A stretch of 64,000 nt of DNA from Neisseria brasiliensis. Lineage in GTDB: Bacteria; Pseudomonadota; Gammaproteobacteria; Burkholderiales; Neisseriaceae. The translations under genes were made by a program, and so were the position numbers. How positions within the stretch are numbered: the first letter of the stretch is position 1; each line of letters opens with the position of its first letter. Below, in pieces: positions 17,333-26,223 of the stretch. The notes under the pieces are model-generated. The model saw only the letters and a list, made by a program, of their open reading frames with translations. It did not search any database and was not told the origin of the DNA. Location: the NCBI RefSeq assembly GCF_009671065.1, contig NZ_CP046027.1:2480001-2544000 (forward strand), given 5' to 3'.

Positions 17333-18507
17333 ATACCTACTTTCGCACCTGTATTACTCAACGCTTTTTCAGCGTATCCGTCATACATTAAATTCTGCGG
17401 ACTTTGACCGCCCATCACAGCAACTTGCGCTACTTGTTCCGGCGTATATTCTACCGCTGGAGCTTGGTTTTGTACCGTTTGTTGCTGTTTGTACGGATTA
17501 TAAATGCCGTTTTCTACGTAATCAAGACATTGGGATTTCTTCATTTCTTTAATTGGCGTTCCCTGTTCGGTATAGCAAGTGCAGCGGTTTGCGTTTTTGA
17601 CACAGGCAACAGGGAACGGCATGGTTTTAACCTGTCTATTAAGATTGTCATATATAGGGGCGGTATGCGGTTGACCTTCAATACGCGGTTTATAGTCTTC
17701 TTCGCTTAGGTGTGGTTTAGGCGGTTCAGGTGGCATGGCCATTGTTTTCCCATGGGCGTATTGCCCCTGCGCGTTGGCCGTTCCGTTTGGCGCTGGAGCG
17801 CCCACCGTACCGCCCACCGCTTCGGGGCTTGAAGCTTGCGCTTCAATTTGTGGCCGTTCGATGGGCTTGCCCATGTCTTGAAACCAGCCATAGAAGAAAA
17901 TCAAGGCGGAAATGATAACGGCTAGAATCATGGGCAAGACATAGATAACCTTACTACGTTTGGTTTTTATCTTGGTGTGTTCTTCAGCGGATTTATACAC
18001 GCCGAAAGCGCGTTTATCCAATTTGTACACGCTGACAATACCTTCTGAAACATCAGACCTTGCTTCAGGATTGGCACAGCGTTGCCATTCTACTTTTCTG
18101 CGTATGCCTAGATTGGTTTTGCTGATATGGGTATGGTGACCAATCAAGCTGCGGACGTTGGCGTCAATTAAGCGGGGGTGTTGCGTGAGCAGGAAAAAAT
18201 CTAAACCGCGATGGCGGTGAGTTTCTAATTCTGCCACGAAGTCAGGCACCTTTGAACCGCTTGGCCGTGGGCGGAATACCCTTTGACATTCGTCAATCAC
18301 AAGGATTGCGCCGGTCGGAGCCCATTTGTGCCACGTCTGCATGCTTTCACCTTCAGGAATCGGCATATGCGGAATAATTTTTTCGTCAACATCAGGAATG
18401 CCGTCTAAAAATAATGGGCGGTTTTTTAAATCGTCTCGGGTCATTAAATCAGAGATAAGCTTCAATGTTTTGCCTGAACCTGGAACGCCTGTAATAAGTG
18501 ATAACAT
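17329..18507 (-). CDS. Zot-like filamentous phage assembly protein
   Basis: Counterpart of phage pI/Zot, the inner-membrane ATPase that drives virion extrusion. At 392 aa, it has the N-terminal P-loop GVPGSGKT at residues 7-14, Walker B ILVIDECQRVF near 95, a single membrane span about 190-212 (VLPMILAVIISALIFFYGW), and a periplasmic tail with a Cys-containing segment. The gene order DUF2523-Zot matches the MDA/Nf prophages of Neisseria. Confidence 0.93.
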   Translation of the reverse strand: MLSLITGVPGSGKTLKLISDLMTRDDLKNRPLFLDGIPDVDEKIIPHMPIPEGESMQTWHKWAPTGAILVIDECQRVFRPRPSGSKVPDFVAELETHRHRGLDFFLLTQHPRLIDANVRSLIGHHTHISKTNLGIRRKVEWQRCANPEARSDVSEGIVSVYKLDKRAFGVYKSAEEHTKIKTKRSKVIYVLPMILAVIISALIFFYGWFQDMGKPIERPQIEAQASSPEAVGGTVGAPAPNGTANAQGQYAHGKTMAMPPEPPKPHLSEEDYKPRIEGQPHTAPIYDNLNRQVKTMPFPVACVKNANRCTCYTEQGTPIKEMKKSQCLDYVENGIYNPYKQQQTVQNQAPAVEYTPEQVAQVAVMGGQSPQNLMYDGYAEKALSNTGAKVGI

Positions 18508-18516
18508 AAATTTCCC

Positions 18517-18795
18517 CTACTTTTGTGCAACGATGGTGGATAGCTTGGATAGGCTTTTTACGGAAACGACAAAGGCAAAGGCGCCGAATATCCAGTTAAG
18601 CATAACGCCTAAGCCTGCAATCATGACAATTTGCAAGGCTTCATCGGGGAAACCGCCGATTTGTGCGCTTATGGCTTCCATAAGAAATTGCTGAATTTCA
18701 TTCATGCCTACATAACTAACGAATGAAAGGCCGAATGCTGCAATAATCCGACCTGCAACAGTCATTAATACACTGGTAATTAGCTGACCCCACAT
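18517..18795 (-). CDS. DUF2523 phage membrane protein
   Basis: A 92-aa very hydrophobic protein with about three membrane segments (residues 3-30, 52-70, 68-84) and a basic tail. DUF2523 proteins precede zot in filamentous prophages and are thought to play the role of the minor tip protein pVI. It is separated by 9 nt from zot and 1 nt from tspB, in one transcript. Confidence 0.8.
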   Translation of the reverse strand: MWGQLITSVLMTVAGRIIAAFGLSFVSYVGMNEIQQFLMEAISAQIGGFPDEALQIVMIAGLGVMLNWIFGAFAFVVSVKSLSKLSTIVAQK

Positions 18796-18796
18796 A

Positions 18797-20716
18797 TCAA
18801 ACTTCCTTTAATGCGCCTGAAACAAACCATGCACAGCTTAAAATCGTGATGGCAATCAGAATCGGCCTGATTTTCGCTGCAAAATCGCAAAGCGGTTCAT
18901 AGCTAAATTCATGACTTCCGAACATACCGAAATCAACACTTCTGGGCATTGGGCATGTTCCTGTTGTGCTGAAATGGCTTGACGGTTGAAAGCTTAAATC
19001 TATGGTTTGTTCAGGTATGGCTATATCTTCGTAATCAGCTTCCCCCAATTTGGCACAGGCTGCGGAATTGGGATTTTTTTCACAGAATTCTTTTTGCTGC
19101 TGGTTCTGTTGATTGGTTTGGGCTGTCTGCCCTGTTTGGCCTGTAGTGGGTGTTTGCTGCCCTGTTTGGCCTGTAGTGGGTGTTTGCTGCCCTGTTTGGC
19201 CTGTAGTGGGTGTTTGCTGCCCTGTTTGGCCTGTAGTGGGTGTTTGCTGGCCTGTTTCGCCTGTGGTAGGCGTGGTGTTCTCTCCAGTCTCTTTTTGGCC
19301 TGTCTGCTGCCCTGTTTCGGCTTTATTGGGTATTACAACGGTTCTTGTTGGTGCTTGGCTGCTGTTTGGTTTCAAGTCGGGTCTTGAAACTGTCGAAGTG
19401 GTTATATTGCCGTTTTTGTCAATCTCAAACCTTGTTTGCTGTGGGGTATCTGAACCGGCTGGGGTGTACGGATCAGAATAAGCAACGGACGGTGTAAATT
19501 CTTTTGACGTTGTTGCCTGTTCGACGGTATCGCCCATTTTTGCCAGTTGTTCCATTAATTCTTTATGATTGGTTTGTTGGCTTTCTAACATGCGTTCAAG
19601 AATTTTTTGAATGTCATTGCCTGTTAATGTCATGTTTTCTGAAATTGATTGTGCTGCTTGCTCACTTATGCCGGATTGAGGCTTCCATGAAGCAAAAGCA
19701 TAGGAAAACTTGTTTTGACTATATGACGGACGTTCAATAGATAAATATTTACCATAGCCCGGAACATAAACATAATACATACCATTTTTTTGACTGACTG
19801 AATTTGAACCAGTAAGAGGTGACGAATGACTAAACGAAGCATTTTTATAAACAATTTCGACAGGAGAACCATCATGAGAATGTATCTCTATTCTAAAAAT
19901 AACTTCATGAGTATATAAACCCTTAGCTTCATTTTCTTTGTCTGTTGATGTTTTTTTAGCTGCTTCGGCAGCCCCTTGCGCTGCTTTCGCTGCTGCTGCT
20001 TGGGCAATAGCACCGCCTAAATCGCCGTTTCGCTCGGCTTGGGCTTGTTGTGCTGCTGCTTGTTGTGCTACTTGGCCTAATTGGCTTGCTTGTTGGCTTG
20101 CAGAGCCCCCATACATCTCTTTATTAAAATTATCAGCAGCCTTTCTTAATTCGGAAATACCGTTATATCCTTCTGGAATACCTTTCCACAATCCTAAAGT
20201 GAAATTATCTAAAACTTGATGAGCTACTTCTATAGAAGTGGAGGCTGCTCCAAAATAATCACCCTGTGCAATTTGACTGCCAATTTTATTTGCATTTTCT
20301 TTTTGACTTTGGCCTGCAATAGAACCAATAACAGCAAGATTGGCAGCTGTGCCTAATTTTGAAACAGATGTTTTTTGTGTGGCAGCGGTTGACATCGTGC
20401 CTTTTTCGCCATAATTGCCAGTAACGGTTACTGTCTTTTGCTGTTGGCCTGTAATCGTATCTCCGCTCTTGGTAACGGTTGATGTACCGCGATTGCGCTC
20501 ATCAACGCGTAAAACGCCTGTAGATGGGTCATACCCTTGATTCTTCAAGGCTTGACTGCTGGGGAATCCGTTATTTGTGGTTTGGTGAACAGCTGGGGGC
20601 GGTAAGCTTACATCGGCATAGGCTACTTGAACGATGAAGCTACTAAGTACAAGGCCACACACGCCACGATGTACGGCAATAGATTTATTGTGAATACTGT
20701 TTCGGGATTCATTCAT
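18797..20716 (-). CDS. tspB: TspB-family phage adsorption protein
   Basis: A 639-aa homologue of the neisserial T-cell-stimulating protein B, the pIII-position protein of MDA-type phage. An N-terminal signal region (about 1-35) is followed by an Ala/Gln-rich coiled segment (about 200-260), then a central domain, a Thr/Gly/Gln repeat region (about 480-530, units of TGQTGQQTPT), a cysteine-bearing C-terminal domain, and a membrane anchor (IRPILIAITILSCAWFVSGAL). Meningococcal TspB binds human IgG; whether this one does is unknown. It overlaps the upstream gene by 8 nt. Confidence 0.88.
   Translation of the reverse strand: MNESRNSIHNKSIAVHRGVCGLVLSSFIVQVAYADVSLPPPAVHQTTNNGFPSSQALKNQGYDPSTGVLRVDERNRGTSTVTKSGDTITGQQQKTVTVTGNYGEKGTMSTAATQKTSVSKLGTAANLAVIGSIAGQSQKENANKIGSQIAQGDYFGAASTSIEVAHQVLDNFTLGLWKGIPEGYNGISELRKAADNFNKEMYGGSASQQASQLGQVAQQAAAQQAQAERNGDLGGAIAQAAAAKAAQGAAEAAKKTSTDKENEAKGLYTHEVIFRIEIHSHDGSPVEIVYKNASFSHSSPLTGSNSVSQKNGMYYVYVPGYGKYLSIERPSYSQNKFSYAFASWKPQSGISEQAAQSISENMTLTGNDIQKILERMLESQQTNHKELMEQLAKMGDTVEQATTSKEFTPSVAYSDPYTPAGSDTPQQTRFEIDKNGNITTSTVSRPDLKPNSSQAPTRTVVIPNKAETGQQTGQKETGENTTPTTGETGQQTPTTGQTGQQTPTTGQTGQQTPTTGQTGQQTPTTGQTGQTAQTNQQNQQQKEFCEKNPNSAACAKLGEADYEDIAIPEQTIDLSFQPSSHFSTTGTCPMPRSVDFGMFGSHEFSYEPLCDFAAKIRPILIAITILSCAWFVSGALKEV
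19131..19270. repeat. 30-bp tandem repeats in tspB
   Basis: Four nearly perfect 30-bp units (19131-19250) and a degenerate fifth encode TGQTGQQTPT. Unit length is a multiple of three, so copy changes would alter protein length without breaking the frame. Confidence 0.9.
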
Positions 20717-21011
20717 CTTTTTCTTTCATCATTAAAAATATAGCCCTGACAGCTATGAAAACTACGCAAATGCTTATAAAAACGGCCACTAGATTGGTGC
20801 CGATTTGTTGGGCATGTTTTGTATAGTAGTGTTCATCGCATTGGGGGAATGTGGGCATTACGGTTTGCTGTTTGTATGTCCAAGAAGTGCCATTAAAAAC
20901 GGGATGATGTAACACCCCGTCTTTATCTATCGTTGGCACAACTTGGGTCATCAAGACGTTAATTGCTTCCTGTTCTGTTGAATAACAGATTCGGCCTACT
21001 TGATAACCCAT
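20709..21011 (-). CDS. Phage minor coat-like membrane protein
   Basis: A 100-aa protein with one C-terminal membrane span (about 73-93, NLVAVFISICVVFIAVRAIF) and a charged end KEKDE. No signal peptide is evident. Its place between the major coat gene and tspB suits a virion or assembly protein. No specific family was recognised. The stop lies inside the tspB start region, which implies coupled translation. Confidence 0.65.
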   Translation of the reverse strand: MGYQVGRICYSTEQEAINVLMTQVVPTIDKDGVLHHPVFNGTSWTYKQQTVMPTFPQCDEHYYTKHAQQIGTNLVAVFISICVVFIAVRAIFLMMKEKDE

Positions 21012-21020
21012 GATGTTGCC

Positions 21021-21242
21021 TTAAGCTTTGTTGATTGCGCGTTTCACAATGCCGATTGAAACGATGGCAATTGCGATACCGACAACAACAACGCCCAGAG
21101 CTACAATACCTGTTTTCAAGGAACCGATTTCGGTTGAAGCTTGGTTCATCAAGTCTTCAGCCATTACAGGGGCCGACAGAGCAGCTACGGTAGTTGCAGC
21201 AAGTGCGGTTTTTGCTTTGGTTTTGAAATTTTGAAATTTCAT
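21021..21242 (-). CDS. Major coat protein, pVIII-like
   Basis: A 73-aa precursor. Residues 1-28 form a signal peptide ending APVMA, leaving a mature chain of about 45 residues with an acidic start (EDLMNQASTEIG), a membrane helix (about 49-66) and a basic C terminus KRAINKA. This is the classic layout of a filamentous phage coat subunit. The start MKFQNFKTK has AAAGGAAAA upstream and is preferred over an in-frame ATG 21 codons earlier. Confidence 0.88.
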   Translation of the reverse strand: MKFQNFKTKAKTALAATTVAALSAPVMAEDLMNQASTEIGSLKTGIVALGVVVVGIAIAIVSIGIVKRAINKA

Positions 21243-21320
21243 GATGTTTTCCTTTAAGTTAAAAAAGTGGTGGGCTGCTATGGGTCTAATCAGGGCGCAG
21301 CCCATAACCCTGAATCTTGT

Positions 21321-21596
21321 TTACTGTTCGTCTGAATAGTACATGTTGTTTTTAAAAGCACGTGGGAAAATGCGCAATGTGATAACTTGATCACGCGTCA
21401 AAGTGCTGTATTTATCAGGATTCTTGGTGCGAACTTCGCATAAACCGGTGCCGTCATCAGAACGGACTAAAAGGCCGACATAGTGGGTTTTTGTGTATGT
21501 GCCGTCTTCGTTTTTACGCTCTTTGTCGAAAAGACGGTCAAAGGTGGCTGTTACATAAAAGCCTTGTGTTTTGGGTTTTTCTGCTTGCTGGGTCAT
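21321..21596 (-). CDS. Probable phage single-stranded DNA-binding protein
   Basis: A 91-aa protein in the position of the ssDNA-binding protein, between rep and the coat gene. It is rich in beta-type residues with aromatic positions (GFYVTATFDRLF, THYVGLLVR). Function is inferred from position and size; no diagnostic motif was recognised. The start MTQQAEKPK is chosen for AAGGAAAT upstream. An 8-codon longer version would overlap rep. Confidence 0.55.
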   Translation of the reverse strand: MTQQAEKPKTQGFYVTATFDRLFDKERKNEDGTYTKTHYVGLLVRSDDGTGLCEVRTKNPDKYSTLTRDQVITLRIFPRAFKNNMYYSDEQ

Positions 21597-21606
21597 GATG
21601 ATTTCC

Positions 21607-22518
21607 TTACATGTTGACAATGGTTTTACGGTTATAAAATGCCCATTTCGGGCTTACTAAGCTGCTTAAAATTCTGTTGTAGTTATCTTCTGTAATAGGT
21701 TTCAAAACGCGGTTAAATTCATGTTTTGAATACTCTTTTAAATATGGCTCAATGCAAATAATCCATTGCTGGAGCTTCTCGCGCCACAGGCGCGAACCAG
21801 CCGATACAAACGAAAAATTGCTGTTTGCAATCTTCCACAAGCTTTTTTTGTCAATGGTGGTACGAATCAGCCGATAGCCTTTGTCTTCAGGCAGTCGGCT
21901 GTTGATATGCTTTGAAATGTATTTTGCAACGTATTTGGCTAGTCCTTTGCTGTTGGTTTTTACTGGCAGTAATTCAGAACGGCCAAAGCCGTATTTATCC
22001 ATGTTTTCACGCAGGATTTGCCATAATTGGCGCAATGCTTTGTTTGCACTTGTGTAGTTTCGGGCTTGAATTTGTTTGAAATTCAGACCACGGCGAATAT
22101 CTTCACGTGTGTTAACAATCAGATGAAAATGAATACGACCGCGCTTTGTGCGCTCGTATACGCAAATGTAGTGTTCAAAGTGTTTTTTCAGAAAATTGGT
22201 GCGTAAGCTGTGGAAACGGCGTTGCGCTTCTTTCACTTCTTGAACATCATCGGCAAAGGTCAGCGTTAAAAAGCCAACATGGTTTAGGCCGAATGTTTCA
22301 ATGAATTGATGAACATTCATTTCCAAAGCGGTTGATGATTTTTTGTGTGATGTTGAAAACTCGTTAAATTCGGGTTTCATGTCGTTTGGCAAAAATTTTT
22401 CATAACCAATCGGCATTTCTTTTTCATTGTTTTTAATCGGGTTTTCAGTCTCAATGCAGTTGTTACTATTTAGACAAGGAAGCGCGCGCTTCGCGCACGC
22501 TGAAGCCGAACGGTTCAT
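21607..22518 (-). CDS. Rolling-circle replication initiator (HUH Rep)
   Basis: A phage replication protein of 303 aa. The metal-binding HUH motif GRIHFHLIV and the downstream catalytic-tyrosine motif LAKYVAKYISKHI identify an HUH endonuclease that nicks the origin to start rolling-circle replication. HVGFLTLTFADDV upstream fits motif 1. Its ATG overlaps the preceding gene by 4 nt. A shorter start at MPIGYEKF cannot be ruled out, since the first 35 residues look unconserved. Confidence 0.85.
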   Translation of the reverse strand: MNRSASACAKRALPCLNSNNCIETENPIKNNEKEMPIGYEKFLPNDMKPEFNEFSTSHKKSSTALEMNVHQFIETFGLNHVGFLTLTFADDVQEVKEAQRRFHSLRTNFLKKHFEHYICVYERTKRGRIHFHLIVNTREDIRRGLNFKQIQARNYTSANKALRQLWQILRENMDKYGFGRSELLPVKTNSKGLAKYVAKYISKHINSRLPEDKGYRLIRTTIDKKSLWKIANSNFSFVSAGSRLWREKLQQWIICIEPYLKEYSKHEFNRVLKPITEDNYNRILSSLVSPKWAFYNRKTIVNM

Positions 22519-22723
22519 GATTGCACCTCCGACATCAGAGCGGATACGGTTAATTTGCCGTATAAATCGGCGGTGTCAAAAGCGGATTGTTGGCCGTATG
22601 GGCTTAAAACAGGGAAATTTTTAGCTTCGTGAATAGTCGGCACATCGTTAGTTTCAACGAATACGCGACAAATATAGGCAATCGGATTTGTTTCCGGTTG
22701 TGGTGTGATGGTGTAATAACAAA

Positions 22724-23468
22724 GGGGCTTAGGAAGCAAAAATATTAAATTGGGTTATTTCGAAGCATCTTCATTAATATTTTACCTAAATCTTCATGCC
22801 GGTGGTTAAACCTAAACTCCGTTTCTTTGAGATGTAGATAAAACATCTCTTTGGAAATACCATGAAATTTAGCCAAACGCCCCTTAGCATAACTCCAAAA
22901 AGATTCAATACCATTGATATGTTGCTTTCCTCGAGCAAACTCATTGGAACCATGATGGACACGGTAATGCTTCTCATAGCCCATATCGACAAGACCGTCA
23001 TATGCTTTCCAGCCGTCAGTATTGATTTCACTGTCAGCAGATATGTGACCACGTATGACCTTGATTAGTGAGGCTTTCGAAGCGTCGGGAACGATTTCCG
23101 TATAGACCACGCCATTGCGTTTCAGTATGCCAAATACGATGGTTTTACCTGACGCTCCGCGACCGCGCTTACCCCTGATACGTCGCGCACCAAAGTAAGA
23201 TTCATCTAATTCGACCACACCGGACAGTGGTGAGCTTTGTTCGCACAGAGCAGCAATCCTGTGTCTGATTTTCAGGAAAATAGGATTGATACTGCGTACA
23301 CTAATGCCGGTCATTTTAGCAGTATCGGAAGCGGTCAAATCAAGAGCAAAACAGCGGATTATTTCTCTAAACTTTTGCTCTGAAATTTTGCTGAACTTTT
23401 GATACTTATTTTTTAGTTTCATATTAGGAGCTTATCAGGTTTTTTGATGATTTTGCTTCCTAAGCCCC
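22724..23468. mobile_element. IS1595-family (IS1016-type) insertion sequence
   Basis: A 745-bp element with 18-bp perfect terminal inverted repeats (GGGGCTTAGGAAGCAAAA at 22724-22741 and its complement at 23451-23468), flanked by TAACAAA on both sides (22717-22723 and 23469-23475). It contains one transposase gene. It is intact, so potentially active. Confidence 0.93.
22745..23422 (-). CDS. IS1595-family transposase
   Basis: A 225-aa DDE-type transposase of the IS1016 group. The N-terminal helix-turn-helix (TASDTAKMTGISVRSINPIF) is followed by the catalytic domain with VELDESYFGARR (first Asp), EINTDGWKAYDGL (second Asp) and HINGIESFWSYAKGRLAKFHG, where the family has the final acidic or Asn residue. 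It fills almost the whole element and appears intact. Confidence 0.93.
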   Translation of the reverse strand: MKLKNKYQKFSKISEQKFREIIRCFALDLTASDTAKMTGISVRSINPIFLKIRHRIAALCEQSSPLSGVVELDESYFGARRIRGKRGRGASGKTIVFGILKRNGVVYTEIVPDASKASLIKVIRGHISADSEINTDGWKAYDGLVDMGYEKHYRVHHGSNEFARGKQHINGIESFWSYAKGRLAKFHGISKEMFYLHLKETEFRFNHRHEDLGKILMKMLRNNPI

Positions 23469-23514
23469 TAACAAATTGACATTTCAGACCCCTTGAAAGT
23501 CGGTTAATAAACTT

Positions 23515-23526
23515 GTCAAGGGGTAT
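23515..23526 (+). repeat. 12-bp direct repeat, possible prophage end
   Basis: GTCAAGGGGTAT is the second copy of the repeat at 17085-17096. It lies about 33 nt upstream of the reconstructed first phage gene. Confidence 0.5.
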
Positions 23527-23610
23527 TAACGATTTTTTACGCCCCTTGCATGGGACGTAATATATAAGAGGCCGTCTGAATAGTATTCAGGTGACCTTTC
23601 CATTTTATTG

Positions 23611-24312
23611 TTAAAGGTATTTTTTCAGATATTTCGCTTGAAGGAATACCATATAGGCGCTGCTTGATATAGGGACTAAAAGCCAATAAGGAGACAGTAC
23701 AATCGGGCTACACAAATAAAATAAGATACTGAGCCAGATGATGCCGCTGCGCCAATATTTTGCTCGATGGTAAATGCCGGCGCTTTCGCGCGAAGCATTC
23801 TCTTGCCGAATCCGTCGCATGACGAGGCCGTCTATCAGAGCCAAAATATAGAGAAGAGCAGCCAAGCCGATAAATAGGCAAATATTCCCGATGCGTATCG
23901 AGATAACCTGTAGGGTCTTATCAAAATGTTTGAGCAAGTCCAGTCGAGGAATCAGGTAATTTTTGAACCGATAGCCGAAATCTGATTCAGATTGCGCAGC
24001 CAAGGCTTTGTTTACTTGGGTCCACTCGAAGAAGACTGTGCTTAAGGTACGATAGGATGTTCTGGAAACAGTGATGTTCAGTTTTTCAGACGGCCTATCC
24101 TGCCACAGTATTGGCTGATTATGATTGATGTGCTCCAAACGCGCTAATTCTTGCTCTAATAAATCGGGAGTTTGCAGATAGTTTTGTGTTACAAGAGAAA
24201 GCCCAAAAATAATCAATACAATCAGAAATACCGTGTAAATTGCTTTAAATGGTGAAAGCAGAAATTTCAAAGGCAGCGAGTTCATGTACCAGCCGCTAGA
24301 TTTAGCCGACAT
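23611..24312 (-). CDS. DUF4400-type conjugative element membrane protein
   Basis: A 233-aa protein with membrane segments at about residues 18-42, 140-163 and 186-222. It resembles the ICE membrane proteins (TIGR03747/DUF4400) that lie next to traD in SXT/PFGI-type elements. It starts 11 nt inside the end of traD, supporting translational coupling and a shared role at the coupling complex. Family assignment rests on layout and context more than on a diagnostic motif. Confidence 0.65.
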   Translation of the reverse strand: MSAKSSGWYMNSLPLKFLLSPFKAIYTVFLIVLIIFGLSLVTQNYLQTPDLLEQELARLEHINHNQPILWQDRPSEKLNITVSRTSYRTLSTVFFEWTQVNKALAAQSESDFGYRFKNYLIPRLDLLKHFDKTLQVISIRIGNICLFIGLAALLYILALIDGLVMRRIRQENASRESAGIYHRAKYWRSGIIWLSILFYLCSPIVLSPYWLLVPISSSAYMVFLQAKYLKKYL

Positions 24313-26038
24313 AGGATACCCCCTCTACAAATGCCTCCTCATCAGTGGATGGTGAGCTTAAACGGTAGGATGCACGCATCGCGACAGCGATATCAGTGAT
24401 ATGACTTGGAATAAGTTTGGCCTCATCAGGGTCTGTTTTGGGTAGTGGGAGCCGGAGTTTATAAAGTTGCCCACCCTCAATCAATGCAAATGCCTGCCCT
24501 TTGGGCAATTGCGTTAAATCTGCAACCGTGAGCATCGGTACGGTTTCAGAGCCAATCCGATCTTCATTTCCACTACCGAAATCCTCATGGCTATCGGGGA
24601 AAGCCACATCATTTGCTCTGGAGACCAACGTGCTGGTCATGACTTTGACTTCAGGCAGCTGATTGGTCAGCATTTCGGCTGTTTCGGCCGTCTTGACGCG
24701 CAACATAATCATGGTATTAAGGTTACCGCCAATTTGGCCCGCTTTGGCAGGAGAACCTATTTTTGCCTCCACGTCTTTCCATGTTTGGGTATAAACGGTG
24801 ACCTGATAACCTGCGCCGCCTGCTTTGTTCAGCAACGGGATAAATTCATCACCAATCAGTTCGTTAAATTCATCTGCATGGATAGCAATCTTGCGTTTGC
24901 CTGTAGTGCCGCTTTGGCCAAAGCCATGGCCATGTTTGTAGATTTGCCCAGCCAGTGATGTAAGGTCTGCAAACATGGCATTGCCAACTGCACCGGCTAC
25001 CTCTGCATCAGAGAGTGAATCTAAGCCGATATAAACCACAGCGTTGCTTTCAATTACTTTGCGCCAGTCCATAATCGGGCGGGGATCCAGCAAGTCGGTG
25101 GTATCCGGGCTAATCAGTTTGGCGACATCGCCGGTTGTCAGTTTTTCCAGGAGCGGGTAGAGCGAGCTGACAAGTTTTTCAAAGTAGGAGCGGTCATTGG
25201 ATAAAATGCCGCCTAAGGCATCAATCAAAGGTTCATTGTGCTGTTTTGCTTTCAGGAACGAACCCAGTTTGATGGTGTCCAGATTACGACCGGTTTTAAC
25301 GGCCGTTTTCGCTTCCGATTCCGGCAATGAGAAATCATTAAATTCATTCAGCCATCCGGGATAATTTTTATCTAAAATCAAGCGGAAATAATCCCCGGCC
25401 AGCTGATCGACGTTGGCGGCAGCTTTATAGATGTTTTCGTAATTCGGTTTGATGGAGAGTCCTTCCATCGTTTTGGTTAAAACGTTTACGAAACGCCATA
25501 CAAAGTCTCTAAAGGCGGCGGATTGGCCTTCGCTGGGCAGTTGGTTGGCAATACGGGTGGCTACCTCGGTGATACGGCCATAGTCGCTGATGGGGTTGTA
25601 GCGGCAACTGTGTTCAGGGAATCCGAGATGAAACATATAGAAAGGCCGGCCTGCTTTTTGGGCTTCCACATACATGCGAATCATTAAATCCGCATCACCC
25701 TTGGGGTCAAATGCGATGGTGACATCGCCCCGGGCAATGTCTTGAACCAGCATGGTCTCGCAAAGTCGGGTTTTACCGACTCGTGTCGTACCCAAGACGA
25801 CTTTGTGGCCGACACGCTCACCTAAGTCTTCCCAAATATCGTGCTCATCGATTTCAATACCGTGTAGTTCTGGCGATCCACCGACAGGCGGCAATGGCGC
25901 AACAGGATTCCACCAAGCATTTTGGCGGGTGAATCGTGTCAGCCAATTTGTCCCAGGTGTTTCAATTTCATATTTTCTGGCCATGCGATATAGCGCAGAT
26001 GGCTTGAGTAAATGCTGATTTTCCGGCTGACGTACCAT
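24302..26038 (-). CDS. traD: Conjugative coupling protein TraD, short N terminus
   Basis: A VirD4/TraD-family ATPase that delivers the relaxosome to the type IV secretion channel. Motifs are APLPPVGGSPELHGIE, Walker A GTTRVGKTRL and Walker B-like IAIHADEFNELIGDEF. SXT-type TraD proteins have two N-terminal membrane helices and about 100 or more extra residues before this point. Here the homologous part begins almost at the start codon (MVRQPENQHLLKPSALY), so the membrane anchor is missing, probably by deletion. The in-frame upstream extension to 26074 and beyond does not look like TraD. No relaxase is nearby. Confidence 0.8.
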   Translation of the reverse strand: MVRQPENQHLLKPSALYRMARKYEIETPGTNWLTRFTRQNAWWNPVAPLPPVGGSPELHGIEIDEHDIWEDLGERVGHKVVLGTTRVGKTRLCETMLVQDIARGDVTIAFDPKGDADLMIRMYVEAQKAGRPFYMFHLGFPEHSCRYNPISDYGRITEVATRIANQLPSEGQSAAFRDFVWRFVNVLTKTMEGLSIKPNYENIYKAAANVDQLAGDYFRLILDKNYPGWLNEFNDFSLPESEAKTAVKTGRNLDTIKLGSFLKAKQHNEPLIDALGGILSNDRSYFEKLVSSLYPLLEKLTTGDVAKLISPDTTDLLDPRPIMDWRKVIESNAVVYIGLDSLSDAEVAGAVGNAMFADLTSLAGQIYKHGHGFGQSGTTGKRKIAIHADEFNELIGDEFIPLLNKAGGAGYQVTVYTQTWKDVEAKIGSPAKAGQIGGNLNTMIMLRVKTAETAEMLTNQLPEVKVMTSTLVSRANDVAFPDSHEDFGSGNEDRIGSETVPMLTVADLTQLPKGQAFALIEGGQLYKLRLPLPKTDPDEAKLIPSHITDIAVAMRASYRLSSPSTDEEAFVEGVSYVG

Positions 26039-26223
26039 AAAAAAGCGGGGATATACCGCCCTGCAGGGAAGCATATCCCCACAGGGTTGGTAAAATGAAA
26101 AATACCGCGCTGCCCTAGGACAGCGTACGCAGTTTGCGGCAAGCGTACAGGCAGGTTTAGACAGATGCCGTCTGTATGGTTATCCTAATTATACCCAAGA
26201 TTCTGCAGAATAAGCAGAATCCG

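Larger units (their letters stand above)
22515..23482 (-). pseudogene. First phage ORF, interrupted by the IS1016-type element
   Basis: Removing the insertion sequence and one copy of its TAACAAA duplication restores an ORF of about 71 codons: MSICYYTITPQP at the 5' side, then NPIAYICRVF and ending LMSEVQS, overlapping rep by 4 nt. The rebuilt ATG (23482-23480) has AAGGGG upstream. The present downstream part is open only from a TTG inside the IS end. Similar short ORFs precede rep in neisserial filamentous phages; function unknown. Confidence 0.7.

Noticed and set aside
19131..19270. Could the regularly spaced repeats be a CRISPR array?
   Set aside because: The units are contiguous with no spacers and lie in a coding frame. 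No cas genes were seen.
19007..19481. Long plus-strand reading frames rich in Cys, Val and Leu opposite tspB.
   Set aside because: They are the complement of the 30-bp repeats; no ribosome site, and the minus frame carries the recognised protein.
14512..23473. A 17-bp direct repeat could be the attachment sites of one 9-kb element carrying the tyrosine recombinase and the phage.
   Set aside because: Twelve of the 17 bp are the IS1016-type terminal repeat, and the rest lies in a phage gene that the IS disrupts. An IS end plus target preference explains it better.
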